From: Cyathus striatus
Lineage: Eukaryota > Basidiomycota > Agaricomycetes > Agaricales > Nidulariaceae
DNA: 64,000 nt
Assembly: GCA_025738555.1 (NCBI GenBank)
Contig: JAOVFP010000003.1
Span: 2,542,001 to 2,606,000 of the forward strand
Direction: 5' to 3'
The position numbers and the translations under genes were made by a program. Positions 14,673-25,914 of this stretch are shown one piece after another. Below the pieces are notes generated by a model, which did not search any database, was not told where the DNA came from, and was given only the letters and a program-made list of their open reading frames with translations. Every line of letters begins with the position of its first letter. The first letter of the stretch is position 1.

Positions 14673-15433
14673 CCTCTCTTCGAGTTGTCGCCAAGTTGTC
14701 GCGCACCGTGCACAGAACACAATTCCACAAAATGTTACTGTATCAAACCTCACATAAATTAGACACATTCTCATCATTAAAATATCTCTGCTTATTTAAA
14801 TAGCTTGTATATCAAATTACTTTAAATTCTTTTATATACTTTTCCATAACCTTCAAATGCTACTTATTGGATACTTATTAGGTAACTGCCACATACATAA
14901 CTCCCATATAAAGTGTTTCCATATATTTACCCTTGATTTTCTCGCTGTTGAATAATTAAAATAAAATGGAAGCTATTAAAATGAGTGCATAACTGTGGAA
15001 ATGCTGTAACAGCTATTTGCAGCTAGTAAAACAAAGGAAAAATATTATAATGAAGATAGTATAATTAGAATGAAGGTAAAATAAATAAAATAATGCACAG
15101 GCAATCAATAAAAAGGTTTCTGTCTCCTAACAGGAAATGTGAAAGTAAATTTCTTATCCAAGTGAGGTTTCTGCCAATCCAGGTGTCAGCAACTCCTGAA
15201 TGAGTATCTAACAAGTAAACTTATTACGTATAAAAAGGAAATAACAATAAAACTAGGATTCGTCAAGCTTGCCCTTTAACGTGCGTCGCGAAGCGACGTA
15301 CATTACATGTTAGCATTAGTTTCAATGGTTATCATATGTAGATACCTTTTCATATGTGTGCGGTTCAGGATTCTGCGTGTATAAATGTATAAATGTATTA
15401 GAAATGACATACAGCCAGTAGAAGGGTTATACA
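14673..15433. other. AT-rich noncoding spacer
   Basis: No gene is recognised. A short palindrome (GTCGC-GAA-GCGAC) lies at about 15286-15298. Confidence 0.4.
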
Positions 15434-15850
15434 CACCTCAGACAAGCCTAAATCGGGTCAGTGTAAATATGGTACACCCCGATTTCCTTAATAATTAGAA
15501 TATGCTGTAAAGTATGTAAGGTGTCAGATGCATTAGCAAATTTTAAAACGAGTAATAAATCTGTCTATTGTTCCAATTGTTTGCAGTTCAAGGCGCTTCT
15601 CTTTTCATAAAATATATTCTATTCTTTCCATCTACTATATCTCTTTCTTATTTCATCCTTGTATTTGTATCTCCCGCGTTTGCTGTAATCCTACTCGTCA
15701 GCCGTTGCGGTGTTGGGGCATCCGTCTCATAGAGCGGATACTCCCCCGGGCGCTCCTACACATTCTCTCCGTGTGAAATCTTCAATTAGTTCGTACCGAA
15801 TTTAAATGTGTGACATGAACCGAGTCTCCGAAAAATTACCGATTGGTCTA

Positions 15851-17228
15851 CAGTTGAGGACAGTCAAAGTCAGCAAAAAAAAAAAAAAAATTTTTTTGGC
15901 CTCGGACTTCTTCAGGAATGAAAGCTACTTGAAATAGCTTTCAGTTCATACAATTTTCATGACGATCCTACGAGCCGTTCCTTCTAATAATGGAAATTGA
16001 TTTTTTTTTTCCCAAAAAATTTGGCCAACCATAAAAAAAATCATTTAATTCATGAAAAAAGCGCCAATAGACTCCTTTTTATGTATTATTAATGATTCCA
16101 ATGTATTAAGACATTTTATTGAGTGGTTGTTGAGCAAAAAATAAAACAAAAGTTGCATCTGTACATGGTGTGAACTGCCAAATAGGAACAATGATATGAG
16201 ATAAGATGCTATATTTACTATCTGACTTATTTTCACACTTGCTAAATACAACAAGATAAGTATTGTAAGATGTTGATTGCAATGTAACTTGTTCCACCAC
16301 CACCATGAGCTGTCCTTGAGGTTGTCCATCAAAGAAACACAAGCCTAATATGCCTGGACTAAGAAATCTGTCTCAAGAATCACCAACCCCTTCAGATATA
16401 TCAAGTGAAGAAGTGTCAACTCCAAGTGCTCAAATTATCAATTCAGATCTCCCAACTGATCAGGCAGTGGATGAAGATTCAGTTGTATTAGACAGCCTGC
16501 AAGTGAACTGGGAAATAGAAGATCAAGCACTGACTGAGTCAGATAATGACAATGAGTTAGAAATTGATGCATGGGAGGATGTCAATCTTGGGGACACACT
16601 GGTAGATATGGTGAATCAATGATAGAAATTTTGATAAAAGAGGCTGGCCATGAGTGCACTTTTTTACCCAAGTTCCACTGTGAGCTTAACCCTATTGAAA
16701 TGGTGAGAATTTCATGCAATTAAAGCTTATAACACTTACAAAATAGTCTAGTATTGGGGCTGGTGTAAATATAGATATCGTGAAGCAGACAAAAAGACCT
16801 TCCAGGAGGCCAAAAATATTGCATTACAATATCTTGATGCTTGCCCAGTGGAAGTAATTCAATGGTTTATCAATTGCACATGGCGATTTATGGATGCATA
16901 TCATATAGGGCTCACTGGAAAAGCAGCAGAATGGGCAGTATGACAGCAGAAGCAGCATAGAGGAGTGTCTAATGCAGCAATGGAGGCTATGGAAGTGATT
17001 GATGATGGTAAAGATAGGCACTGACTTACCTAATAGTGTCCAAATATGTACATACAATTCGTTTTTTTGCCTGAAAATTTTGGCCACCTTCAAATATCGT
17101 GGGAATAACTTCTAAAATGCCTTTTCTAATGTATTTTAGGCCTCTGAATCCGAATATGAAGTTAGTTTTTTCATAAAAAATCATGTGGCTGAGTTATAAA
17201 ATTTGTTGACTTTGACTGTCCTCAACTG
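15851..17228 (+). mobile_element. Tc1/mariner-like DNA transposon, degenerate
   Basis: CAGTTGAGGACAGTCAAAGT starts the left end and its complement ACTTTGACTGTCCTCAACTG ends the right end. Both ends are flanked by TA, the hallmark target duplication of Tc1/mariner elements. The interior codes for the C-terminal part of a DDE transposase (see 16350-17024). Related elements with the same CAGTTG start are at 36003-37109 and 46694-47904. Confidence 0.85.
16350..17024 (+). pseudogene. Truncated Tc1/mariner-like DDE transposase
   Basis: The first part (16350-16622) is an acidic Ser/Glu-rich stretch beginning MPGLRNLSQESPTPS. After a TGA at 16621-16623 a transposase tail can be read: FLPKFHCELNPIEM, an intron with donor GTGAGA near 16700 and acceptor CTAG near 16752, then YWGWCKYRYREADKKTF, RFMDAYHIGLTGKAAEWAV and QQKQHRGVSNAAMEAM. 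These match the C-terminal end of basidiomycete Tc1-like transposases, where LPKFHCELNPIE holds the last catalytic Glu. A TGA between AV and QQKQHR stands where Arg (CGA) is expected. The N-terminal DNA-binding and first catalytic regions are missing, so the protein is inactive. Confidence 0.75.
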
Positions 17229-17733
17229 TAGAACGGATGGGATTATGGATCTATTGTTGTGCATATTCAAAATTTGCTCAAAAATCGGACACTTAATATA
17301 TTTAAATAGCTATTCTAATTGTTACATACACCGGGTTGTACCATATTTACAACGATCCGATTCACCCTTGTTTGAGGTGACAGTGATTACAATGTTGGTA
17401 GCACAAGTGCTGGATATTTACAATAGGAAGCAAAGACATCAACATATACTTATTTCTTTTATTTCTTTAGTACGAAGCTACCCGATCCGAAGTTCATGGT
17501 CCGTGCATATACAGTACTGAGACAGAAGTCCAGGCAGAAACTACAGAAAATCCATTCCAGGCGTTGCAAACATAAGTTAGTCAAGTGAAATCCAGAGTCC
17601 ATAGCCTATAGCGAGTGTCCAGCCAGACGAATAGAAGAAATACCAATCTGCTTGAAGGCAATGACGTCAGCACCACATTCTTCAGACAAGAAAGAACGAA
17701 ACTTCTGAGCGTCATTATCACCAGCTGTGCCGT

Positions 17734-20549
17734 TCATCCGCAAGCAACCAGGCATCCGTCTCCTACCTTACACCTCTCAAAGAACGATCCGTCAAACGCG
17801 AAATGTAACCCATAGAGGCAAAGCATGACGGGAACAGATTGTTCGGGTACATGTGCAGCGGGCAACGGGCACCGTTCTGCAAAGGAAGGAGATTAAACAA
17901 GAACACATACACTACAATAGCCATCAGCGTCAACGGGAAAAGTAAGTAAACGATACCTGGGCAGAGTAGACAGCGTTCAGCCTCATTGAGACCCATCCCT
18001 GGTGAGTCGAACCAGCAGCTCAACTTTCGTACGTAAGTGGTCGTAGGTGTGATCTTAGCCAGGGCGGGAAGGGGCACCTGCAGCGATATCGATCTTGAGC
18101 TGTTGATGAATGGTGGTTGGGAAAAGACCGGGCATGAATCATGTGGTAGCTGAGAAGAAATGCGAGAAAGCGACGGAATTGGAGCAATAGCGGAGGGGGG
18201 CTGTGCTGGTGGGGAGCCAGCTGGCTTCGCACACGAGGATTCATCGTCATGTTGGACATCGGGTTCAGCCTGGGGTAGGTGTCCTGTTTCGTTGGCGGTG
18301 GTTGGAGAACAAACTGAACAAGCCTTCGAAACACCAGAAGCAGAGCTTCCAACGTCGACTCCAGAACCCAACTGACCGATCTCCTCCTGCTCTTCGTTAA
18401 CAACCACCGCCCACTCCTCCGAAGCCTCAGCGAAAGCCTTCAAACACGCATCCAGAAGAACACTGCTGCTGATATCGGAGTCTTCGACACCAGAACCAAC
18501 ATTGTCACCAACAGAATCCTCGGAAGGCTCATCGAAGGCAACACCCACAGCTTCCTCCAAACCACTTACAATAGAACAAGAGCTCGACGTTCTAGCGCGT
18601 ACCGGCACTGGCTGGTACAGAAGTAACGATTTCTCAATATACGACATTGATGGTGGGGGCGAGCGTTCTGGCTTTGGGTACCACGCATGAGATGTCTCCG
18701 AAGGTGCGGGAAACGGAGCTAAAAACCTAGCAGGATACGAGGCCTGCATTTGGCGCTGCCTGGAAAAGCCTTGCTTGGTGTTGTCCGAAGCTGAGACGGA
18801 ATGCCGAGTGAAAACAGAAGTTTGCTGAGGTGCAAAATCCGTTTGCAAAGCAGCCGGAAACGGGGGTGAGGACCAGGCGGGATATGTAGCCGCACCACGC
18901 TGCTCCGTAACGCCTCGTGTCGCAGCTGGAGAAGTGCCCACAGCTGAAGGATTATACCCTTGTTGTGGGTGTACTCCAAGAGAAGCTAGTGAAGGTGCTG
19001 AGTATGTAGCTGAAAATGGCGCGGGACGTGAAACTGGCACCCCGTATTGTCTAGGCAAACCTTGCTTCGCAGTGTCTGAAATAGGGACCAGAGGATAGGC
19101 GAAAGTGGAAGCGGGAGGACGAGCGAAAGATGCAGCCGAAGGGTTATATCCAGGCTCTGGATAACGCCCCACAGGCATTCGCGTAGATGTCGAGCCGGTA
19201 GTCGAAAACGGAGCATGACGCGAAACTGGCACTTGTTGCTGCCCAGAAAACCTGACATTCACATTATCCCGAGTCGAAGCATGAGGCTGAGCGAAGACGG
19301 CGGCTACAGACGAGGAATAGAAGGATGGGTCAAGAGGCGTACATTGATATTGCTGAGCATGAGGTACTGCTTGAGAAATGGAGTTCTTGGAAGTACTTGG
19401 CGGCTGCTGGTACGCGCGAGAAGCCTGAGCAGCGAAGGTACGAGTTCCAGGAGGCACCACCTTGGAATTCGAGAAATCGTGATCTGGTATGGCACTAGAT
19501 GTGGACATATGCGCGTCATTCCTAGCTGCGGGATGCGGTACTTGGCATGCAGGGTACTGGGATGTGAATGGTGGCGGCCGGTGGTGAAAATAGCTATCGA
19601 GGCGGTAGTAAGGTTGTATTTGCGGGGGTGAGGTACGCGTTGCCACGTAGAATTGTGAATATTCAAACGTGTTTGCTGTTGAGCTGACTTGTGCATCCCG
19701 GGACATCGAGGACGTAGAAGTCCTATTAGAGGTGTAGTTGTTGGCATAGCCTTGAGGAGGATATGGAAGAGTCTGTCGTGGTGCGAGGGCAACATGATCT
19801 ACTATTTCCTGCCTTTTCCTAGGCGGAGCCTCCGGTAGCGAGTGGGGATCCATATTCTCTTTGTCCCCCGTCATTGCATCCACCAACACCGTATCATCCC
19901 GAGCTCTCTTGGGTCCAGCACCAACAGTATCCCTAACCCCACCATCTCTCCTCGGCGGATCCCCAACCTCCAACTCATACGTTCCCTCAGGAACAACTAA
20001 TCCGTCTTCTTGAGCAAGCTTCCGTTTGCGATGCCACCATTGCCGTATAGTTGCAGGATTCAGTTCGCGGGCGACAGCCCAAGCGCGACGCGACGCAGCC
20101 GTGGGCGTGCGTTGGTCTTTAGCCCAGATCTCTTCGAACTCTTCGCGGTGGACTGGGAGAGTTGGAAGCCAAGTTTTTGGTTGGCGCTTTCTTACGCGTT
20201 TGCGGGGTGCTTTTGTGTCTGAGATAGACTCGGCAGGACCAGTGTTGAGTGATGAGGATAGTGGAGGAGGAGGATTCAGAGGTAGGCTGAAGCTCGTTAT
20301 GCTGGTATTCTTAGCGTCGTTTAGTGAAGGAGGAGACATATGTGGGTACATAATTGATTCCCCAACGTTCTCGATGCTGCCACGTGGAGCGTCAGGGAGG
20401 CTAGAATCAAGTTGTCGTCGTCGTTCGGGATGATGAGGAACATATTTGCACTTATTTATCAGGAGCGTTGAAAAGGATGCCTTGTCAATGACAAGAACCT
20501 TAGCTTGAACGTTCAATTGAACTTGAAACTTCATTAATTCATTTTGCAC
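17734..20549 (-). CDS. Large homeodomain-like protein with Ser/Pro/Gln-rich tail
   Basis: Two exons, 17957-20549 and 17734-17876, with an 80-nt intron (GTATCG...TTGCAG). After splicing the product is about 915 residues; the unspliced frame would run to 17763 instead. Residues about 125-185 form a homeodomain-like unit: HREEFEEIWAKDQRTP, TAASRRAWAVAREL, NPATIRQWWHRKRKL. The canonical WFxNxR reads WWHRKR, with Arg at the expected Asn51 position. It is followed by basic and acidic stretches, a long low-complexity Ser/Pro/Tyr/Gln region (about 250-640) and an acidic region. The spliced C-terminus is cysteine-rich (CLLCP, RCKVGDGC). The paralogue at 1682-3072 shares the domain, the CxLC motif and an intron with the same GTATCG start. 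Probably a nuclear regulator; it lacks the features of mating-type HD1/HD2 proteins that I would expect. Confidence 0.7.
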
Positions 20550-22349
20550 ATTCTGGTTGCGTTATAGTATAGATGTAGATGTGCTAGTTTCCGACTTTCA
20601 AAGCCCTTGGCTGGTTGTTATGTGCCCTTTACTGAATCAACCAACGTTGTAGCAAGTTTCTCTTAGGATATCGATGATCATAACCTCGAAAAGTGACAAT
20701 CTTCTGCGGTTAACAGTGCTATCTGATACCTACTGACATTCATCTCTTCCAGTGCTTACCAAAGAAGCCTTCAAAATCTACGGAATGCTACAGTGTCAGC
20801 CAATCAAATAGCTCTCTTCACTCCAACGAGCCTGAAGTAATCAAGATGAAAGTCTAAACTTGGCGCTGCCATGTCAAAGTTGTGCTCACCCTTCATCGCT
20901 TCAGCCTTCAGTTTCTCAATGACTTCTGTTATGCGATGATCCTGTTGCAAGATTAAGCTCTTCAAGTCGTCGCGGCTGCAGTGGTCAATACAGTAGGATG
21001 TTAGGTTGGAGGTTGGGATCTGCCAAGAATAGGATGTTCGCCCAGCTCCATCTTTCTATACCCAGGTTACCTATCTTGAACACCTCCACTAGGTTGTTGA
21101 CCTTCCAGCATCTCATAGTCTAACGGCCTTACCATTGTACACCGCGCAGATATACGTATATCTATCTCAGGCCCGGTCGTACCGTCGTGCACCACCCCTA
21201 TACTTCGTTCTTCACCCTCACGTCTGTGCCACGGTACTGCCCTACATCATTCGAGGACAGTGCTACCTTTCCATGTCGGTGCCAAAAACAGTTTTTCACC
21301 TTGCTTCGCGCTTTATCGAGCGGCGCTACTTCGTGTATGTTGTTCTATACCTCTGAAAGAAACGAATTTCGAACCTCTGTCTTGCAGGTCTTCAATGCAT
21401 ACCGTATGTACGGCGCTCATCCCACCCCATCGTTCTGCACTCAGGTTATCTCTCCCGAATACCTTGACTGCTGCATCATCCAAGTGTTGCGCCTTCCTGT
21501 CGTATACTACACATCTGCGGATATCTGGCCGCCTCGTCATGCATTACGCCTCTCTTTCGATCTTTCATCCCCACGTTTTTGCCACCTCTCACACAGCGGC
21601 GTTGGGTTCAGGATGCTTATGTCTTTCTGAGTACACATCATGAAGTGCTAGTATCGTTCGAGGATAGTGCTACCCCTCCATGTTCGGTATCAACAACGGT
21701 TTTTAACCTTAAGTTCGTCTGTATCAGGATCGTTTCGGGCTTCATCGAATGGTGCTATATCATGTATGTTGTTCTATAACAGACCTTCAACGAAACGCCT
21801 ACTAAATCTCTCAATACCTCAGGTTCCACCCCTACACTTGCCTAACGAAACTTAGGCGCATTTAACTACTTCCTGGGCATAACACTCCCATCTTCCGGCT
21901 TGGATGCACTCAAGTTGCGGTCGTCGTCGCTGGAAAATCTGTCTCCGATAACACCCGCTCCTACATCCATCATTTTCTCCATGGATCATTTAACATCTTC
22001 GCCCGTATATCACCTCCAGCCTTGTCCGCTATGTGTATCACAGGAGTGGGGAGGGGGAGAATAAGTTTCCTGGCGAACCCGCTTCTTTGATGGCCCAGGA
22101 AGAGGAGAGCCGTCGTAGACGTGATTCCAGAGGCCGGCTGGCTAGCTACACAGTGCATTTGGGGAGCTCTCCAACACGTCACATTTTATGTAAAGATATT
22201 TATTAACATTGTTACACCGTACAGCTTCATATCTGTGAGTAGCGACAACAAAAGAGCTTTTCGCAGCGCCAAACTACATTTTTTTCTGCCATGGGATAGA
22301 AAGATTCAGTATGTACACGCTCGCAGAACTGTTAATCCCACCTACACGT
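20550..22349. other. Intergenic, no gene recognised; contains a diverged direct duplication
   Basis: About 1.8 kb upstream of the large homeodomain-like gene. The open frames present look like chance frames in a moderately CT-rich sequence. The only structure seen is the direct repeat at 21247-21785. Confidence 0.4.
21247..21785. repeat. Diverged direct duplication, about 120 bp, spaced about 410 bp
   Basis: TTCGAGGACAGTGCTACC (near 21258) recurs as TTCGAGGATAGTGCTACC (near 21656). Similarity continues through CCATGT-CGGT, a TTTTT(C/A)ACCTT segment and TGTATGTTGTTCTATA. This is old tandem duplication of noncoding sequence. Confidence 0.6.
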
Positions 22350-22598
22350 TTAATTATTCCGGTAACCGAACATTTCAGGACGAGGAAGACTGTCTAATCC
22401 ACGATCTCTATTCCCAACTGCCAACCAAAGCTGCACTAGCGAAACTCCAGTTGCAAGTATGCAGCACAGGTAGATAGCGTAGCTTATGCCTCGCCCAGGT
22501 GTCCAGCACAGTTCCCGCTCTTCACTGCGCTCTTCTTCGCCCACCAGTGTCTTGAGCTCAGAGTCTGAGGGTGGCAGTGGGTAGTATTCTGAAGACAT
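22350..22598 (-). pseudogene. Truncated N-terminus of a But2-like/UstYa-type membrane protein
   Basis: The frame starts MSSEYYPLPPSDSE, followed by an acidic stretch and one strong transmembrane helix (GISYAIYLCCILATGVSLVQ), then GLDSLPRPEMFGY. This arrangement matches the start of the neighbouring gene at 24137, which has a short cytosolic tail, one helix and a R-P-motif. No downstream exon with the extracellular domain could be found below 22350, so it looks like a broken paralogue. A real but very short membrane protein cannot be excluded. Confidence 0.5.
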
Positions 22599-22896
22599 CG
22601 TTGTCTGTGGATATCGTATGATTGAATATGGTGCAATACAATAGAAGATATTTATGGCGCACCTGGAAACGTGAGTAGTCTCGTTCCTATCACTACCGTT
22701 ATCTGAGGATAAATGGTTTTGTAGAAGTTTTAAACTTGACGTTTAGCCTTCATGCGAAGAGTGTATTGCGCTTAACGATGCATCCATTTTCCGATTTATT
22801 TTTGGTTTTTTCTTTTCAATCAGATGGCAGATCTCTACCTCTTACACGGGGTAGGAGCTTCTATGCAATGTGGATACAGCAACGTATGATACCCTC

Positions 22897-23597
22897 CTAC
22901 GTCCTAGTACTATTTGTCCACTCACGCCAATTCTCCTCCATTACCCCATAAACAGCACTCCAATCCTTACACACATGGACGGCACCCGAGCGATCGCTAT
23001 CAAAGTCTCTCTCGGTAAAGTCCCCTTCTTCTAAAGTCATATCCGCCGAACATAACACCATTTGCCTGAGATAATCCAGACAATGCCTTAGATGGTCTGA
23101 TGGAATGTATTGGGGCGTCCCAGGTTTTGCCGTAGGCTCGAATGCTAGATTTAACATTCGCAAGCAGTGGAATTCGTGGAACATCGTGACCATAAACATG
23201 CGCTTTGGGTCGCCGAGGCGTACGTAACCTATTGAAGATGTTGTTAGAGAGAACCACTCGGGGTCGGATTGGAGGCCTTGAGCTCGGTATCGGTTGCTTT
23301 CCTCAACTTGCAACAAGATGGATTCTAGTGGATGGGGAAGGGGGAGGTATTCTGGAACATCATGTCCTACGTAATCTGCGCTCATAAGTTTTGGTCTCTT
23401 TCAGTGGTAATATTCACTGGCTTACTGTACGACTCAGAAACAAGTGATTTCTGGGCGAGGCTTTGGAAGATTTCTCGACTCGTTATAATCACGTTAGCAA
23501 GAAAAATGACGATAGATATGTAAGTGAGAGCTTTGATGGTCATGATAACGGCGTTCGGTGGGTTACCATTCTTTCTGTAAATTTCCTTCATATCCAT
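22897..23597 (-). CDS. UstYa-family (DUF3328) protein 1
   Basis: UstYa proteins are membrane-tethered oxidases that tailor fungal peptides such as ustiloxins and cyclochlorotine. Two exons, 23426-23597 and 22897-23375, are joined across a 50-nt intron (GTAAGC...GCGCAG) that turns two apparently out-of-frame pieces into one protein. Exon 1 holds a short cytosolic tail and one transmembrane helix (ALTYISIVIFLANVIIT). The lumenal domain has the two family motifs, FHEFHCLRML (HxxHC) and HLRHCLDYLRQMVLC, and ends with VCKDWSAVYGVMEENWREW. All key residues are present. It is divergently placed to the But2-like gene at 24137. Confidence 0.85.
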
Positions 23598-24136
23598 CCG
23601 AACCTTTGTTGATTATTCATATGCAAGATATAGCGCGCGCACATCATGAGAATATTTTAGAAGCAACATCTCCTTAGCGAAGAAGAGTTGTTCCCGATTA
23701 CAGCGCTGCGATACGGCTGGATTGAGTTGAACACGGTGCTTTCGGTCAACTCCAAATTAGCTCGCATGGAGCTTTCAATGTCATTCCGTTGATCTATTTT
23801 TAGCCCTTAAATGTTACGATCATGGTTCGCATACTCCGTATGACTGTATCCCACATGTGAATATGTGGGTAATTGCGCTGTAAACACTCGCCGCGCGGTA
23901 ACTTCTGGTAACCTCATCAAGAAGCGACAGCGGAGGACAGCGGCGTTCATGGCGCAAAATTTCATTGATGTACCGTTTTATCAGTCGGATCTTACGCGAG
24001 TCCGAGTCCTCTCGGTCAGAAGTCTGGACAGTACTCTGGGGAGTATAGGCGAATTCTGAACGGTGCTTAGTAAAACCTCCCAGTCTGCTGCTGTACTGAG
24101 CTGCTAATTATCCTACTCCAAATCTATAGCTCGTAA
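23598..24136. promoter_or_regulatory. Divergent intergenic region between UstYa 1 and the But2-like gene
   Basis: This 539-bp region must contain the promoters of both divergent genes. No specific operator was recognised. Confidence 0.5.
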
Positions 24137-25080
24137 TGGTTCAGTATGTTCCGTTGTACGCAGATGGTGGAGAACCAGAAGAGAGATTATCCAATGTACC
24201 TTGTATGTTGTATTTTGCATATATTAATACCTTTTGAACAAGTACTTCATGCTTTCTAGATTACCGAGGAGTGTACTACCTTGCCTGCCTAGGAGTTATA
24301 ATCACCTCTTCGCTTTCAATCATATCACATCTACTACAGAATGATTCCTCGACTCTATCACGCCCCCCCTTACGATTTGTTACATCCTATGTTAACCTTG
24401 ACAAACTATATGCAAATGGTTCGCGTTCTCCTCCCCGTTTATCTCCCATCATCAATTATGCACCTGTCGTTATGCAAGTAAACGTGCTGGATTCAGGCAG
24501 GAGGTTACACGAAGATACGCGACAATATTCCACTGAAGAAGGAATTGTTTATCCTGACGACAGACATTTTATATTTTCTTCCGAGGTTCGTTCAGGCTCA
24601 CTGTATGTCTCAGCGTCTTCAACTTACTCGGTTGAGTTTCAGACAACTACAGTCGCTCAATTTCGCAGTCACGACTACGGAATGGAACGCTGTACACTTA
24701 ACGTCAATTTGACCGACTACCTATCTTCTCCACGTCCTCAGTCCATGGACGTTTGGGAGTTAGACTCGTCGACAGAAATTTCACGGCACATCCCGTCTGC
24801 ATGGAGTGCAGCCCCTCAGCGACGCAAAATTTTCGGAACATTTGATGCAGATGACAATTCGGAATCTTGGATTTCGAAAGAATTCAGTTGCCCTTCAGGA
24901 TCGTTGATGACTTTCGAGTTCGGCTGTTCGTCCAAGACGCCTCAGTGCCAAATCGATTTTTGGCAGCATCGTGGCTCACAAAGCGGTATGTTTTAAACAT
25001 GAAATACGTGGATCTTTGACTAATACCACGAAATATTAGGAATTTACATTAAACAGTTCGATTCAATTGCTTTCGACTAG
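24137..25080 (+). CDS. But2-like single-pass membrane protein (uncharacterised agaricomycete family)
   Basis: Three exons, 24137-24202, 24260-24985 and 25040-25080, all with clean GT-AG borders. The protein starts MVQYVPLYADGGEPEERLSN, has one transmembrane helix (YYRGVYYLACLGVIITSSLS) and then an extracellular domain with NLDKLYANGS, an asparagine-proline segment, QFRSHDYGMERCTLNV, VDVWELD-like and a cysteine pair near FEFGCSSKTPQC. The last exon gives GIYIKQFDSIAFD, the usual end of this family. Such proteins are common beside UstYa genes in mushrooms and are often labelled with a But2 C-terminal domain; their function is not known. Its stop overlaps the convergent UstYa 2 gene by 4 bp. Confidence 0.75.
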
Positions 25081-25736
25081 TTTAGATCTTCTCCTTTGTA
25101 GTGCTTCTGTTCAGCTTCCCATCGATTAAAATGATCCTCGACCCAATCACCAACTTGAGTCCAATCCCTGCACTGGTGCAGGACACCCTCAAAGGTAACC
25201 ACATGAACTTTTCGTCCACTACGCCTATTTACTGCTGTCTCCGTCGGCTCCAACGTTGTGTCTCCTCCGCAGAGCATGAGCTGGGTGAGATACGAAGAAC
25301 AGTGACCAGAATGGCGATATCCTTGGGCATCGATATCTTCCCCAGCGAGCATTTTCTGGAGATATTGTCTGTATCCCATAAGACAATGCATTTGATGATA
25401 CATAGATATTTCAAACATATCATCAGAGCCGTCGAAAGGTCGCACAAATCCGTGAACAGGTATCAGAGAGGACCAGTCTTTCGCATGCTCCAGTCCAAAT
25501 CGAGAGGCATTGTAGTCAATTTTGTGAGCGACCCGGCGTAATTTGACTGGTAGTAAACTGGGGTGCTTCCCCAGAGAATATACTGTAACTGAATAAGTAA
25601 GTTTTATATGCAACAAAACACGCAGCATGCCTTGAAATAATGCCAAAAGAACAGAAAACAAGTTAATTGCAGTAACCACTATTACCGTAATGGATAGAGC
25701 AAGGAAAATATTTCGTGGAAGGTGCAAGGGCCTCAT
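25077..25736 (-). CDS. UstYa-family (DUF3328) protein 2
   Basis: A 219-residue frame with an N-terminal transmembrane helix (IFLALSITVIVVTAINLFSVLL). The lumenal domain has YHQMHCLMGYRQYLQ (HxxHC) and GHCSSYLTQLMLC, followed by DTTLEPTE and the closing QCRDWTQVGDWVEDHFNRW. Both catalytic-type motifs are intact. A short intron in the segment around residues 34-55 is possible, because that stretch lacks family similarity, but no intron is required. It starts 178 bp from the divergent UstYa 3 gene and ends tail to tail with the But2-like gene. Confidence 0.85.
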   Translation of the reverse strand: MRPLHLPRNIFLALSITVIVVTAINLFSVLLALFQGMLRVLLHIKLTYSVTVYSLGKHPSLLPVKLRRVAHKIDYNASRFGLEHAKDWSSLIPVHGFVRPFDGSDDMFEISMYHQMHCLMGYRQYLQKMLAGEDIDAQGYRHSGHCSSYLTQLMLCGGDTTLEPTETAVNRRSGRKVHVVTFEGVLHQCRDWTQVGDWVEDHFNRWEAEQKHYKGEDLN

Positions 25737-25914
25737 CTGGACGACAAGTAGTATTTCTCTATTAGTATTCGTGCGATATGGGTTTATAACGTCGGGTGCT
25801 TACGTGCTTCTTGTCATTTTCCCACGTGCTTTCGACCGCCCGTATAACGGTTTCTAGCCGTACATAAACGACACATCCCCTTCTCACTGCTGCGAGTCCT
25901 TCCCCGCCTCAGAT
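25737..25914. promoter_or_regulatory. Shared 178-bp promoter of UstYa 2 and UstYa 3
   Basis: Two head-to-head UstYa genes share this short region, so they are likely co-regulated. ACGTGCTT occurs twice in direct orientation (25802-25809 and 25824-25831), 22 bp apart, about two helical turns. The second is part of an E-box CACGTG (25823-25828). A bHLH-type or other regulator could bind here; this is inference. Confidence 0.55.

Larger units (their letters stand above)
15434..17379. mobile_element. MITE with 3-bp target duplication, carrying a nested Tc1-like element
   Basis: The ends are inverted: CACCTCAGACAAG at 15434 and its near-complement CTTGTTTGAGGTG ending at 17379. Further in, both arms hold GTAAATATGGTACA. 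ACA directly flanks both ends (15431-15433 and 17380-17382). Without the nested transposon (15851-17228) the element is about 566 bp. A shorter relative with its own 3-bp duplication lies at 43964-44305. The 3-bp duplication fits PIF/Harbinger-type insertion, but no transposase of that class is present here. Confidence 0.75.

Noticed and set aside
19215..20433. Plus-strand frames of 135-163 codons opposite the large homeodomain-like gene
   Set aside because: They are antisense shadows of a GC-richer coding region with clear domain content on the minus strand.
23376..23425. Frameshift between the membrane part and the domain of UstYa 1
   Set aside because: A 50-nt intron with a GTAAGC donor and CAG acceptor joins the parts in frame.
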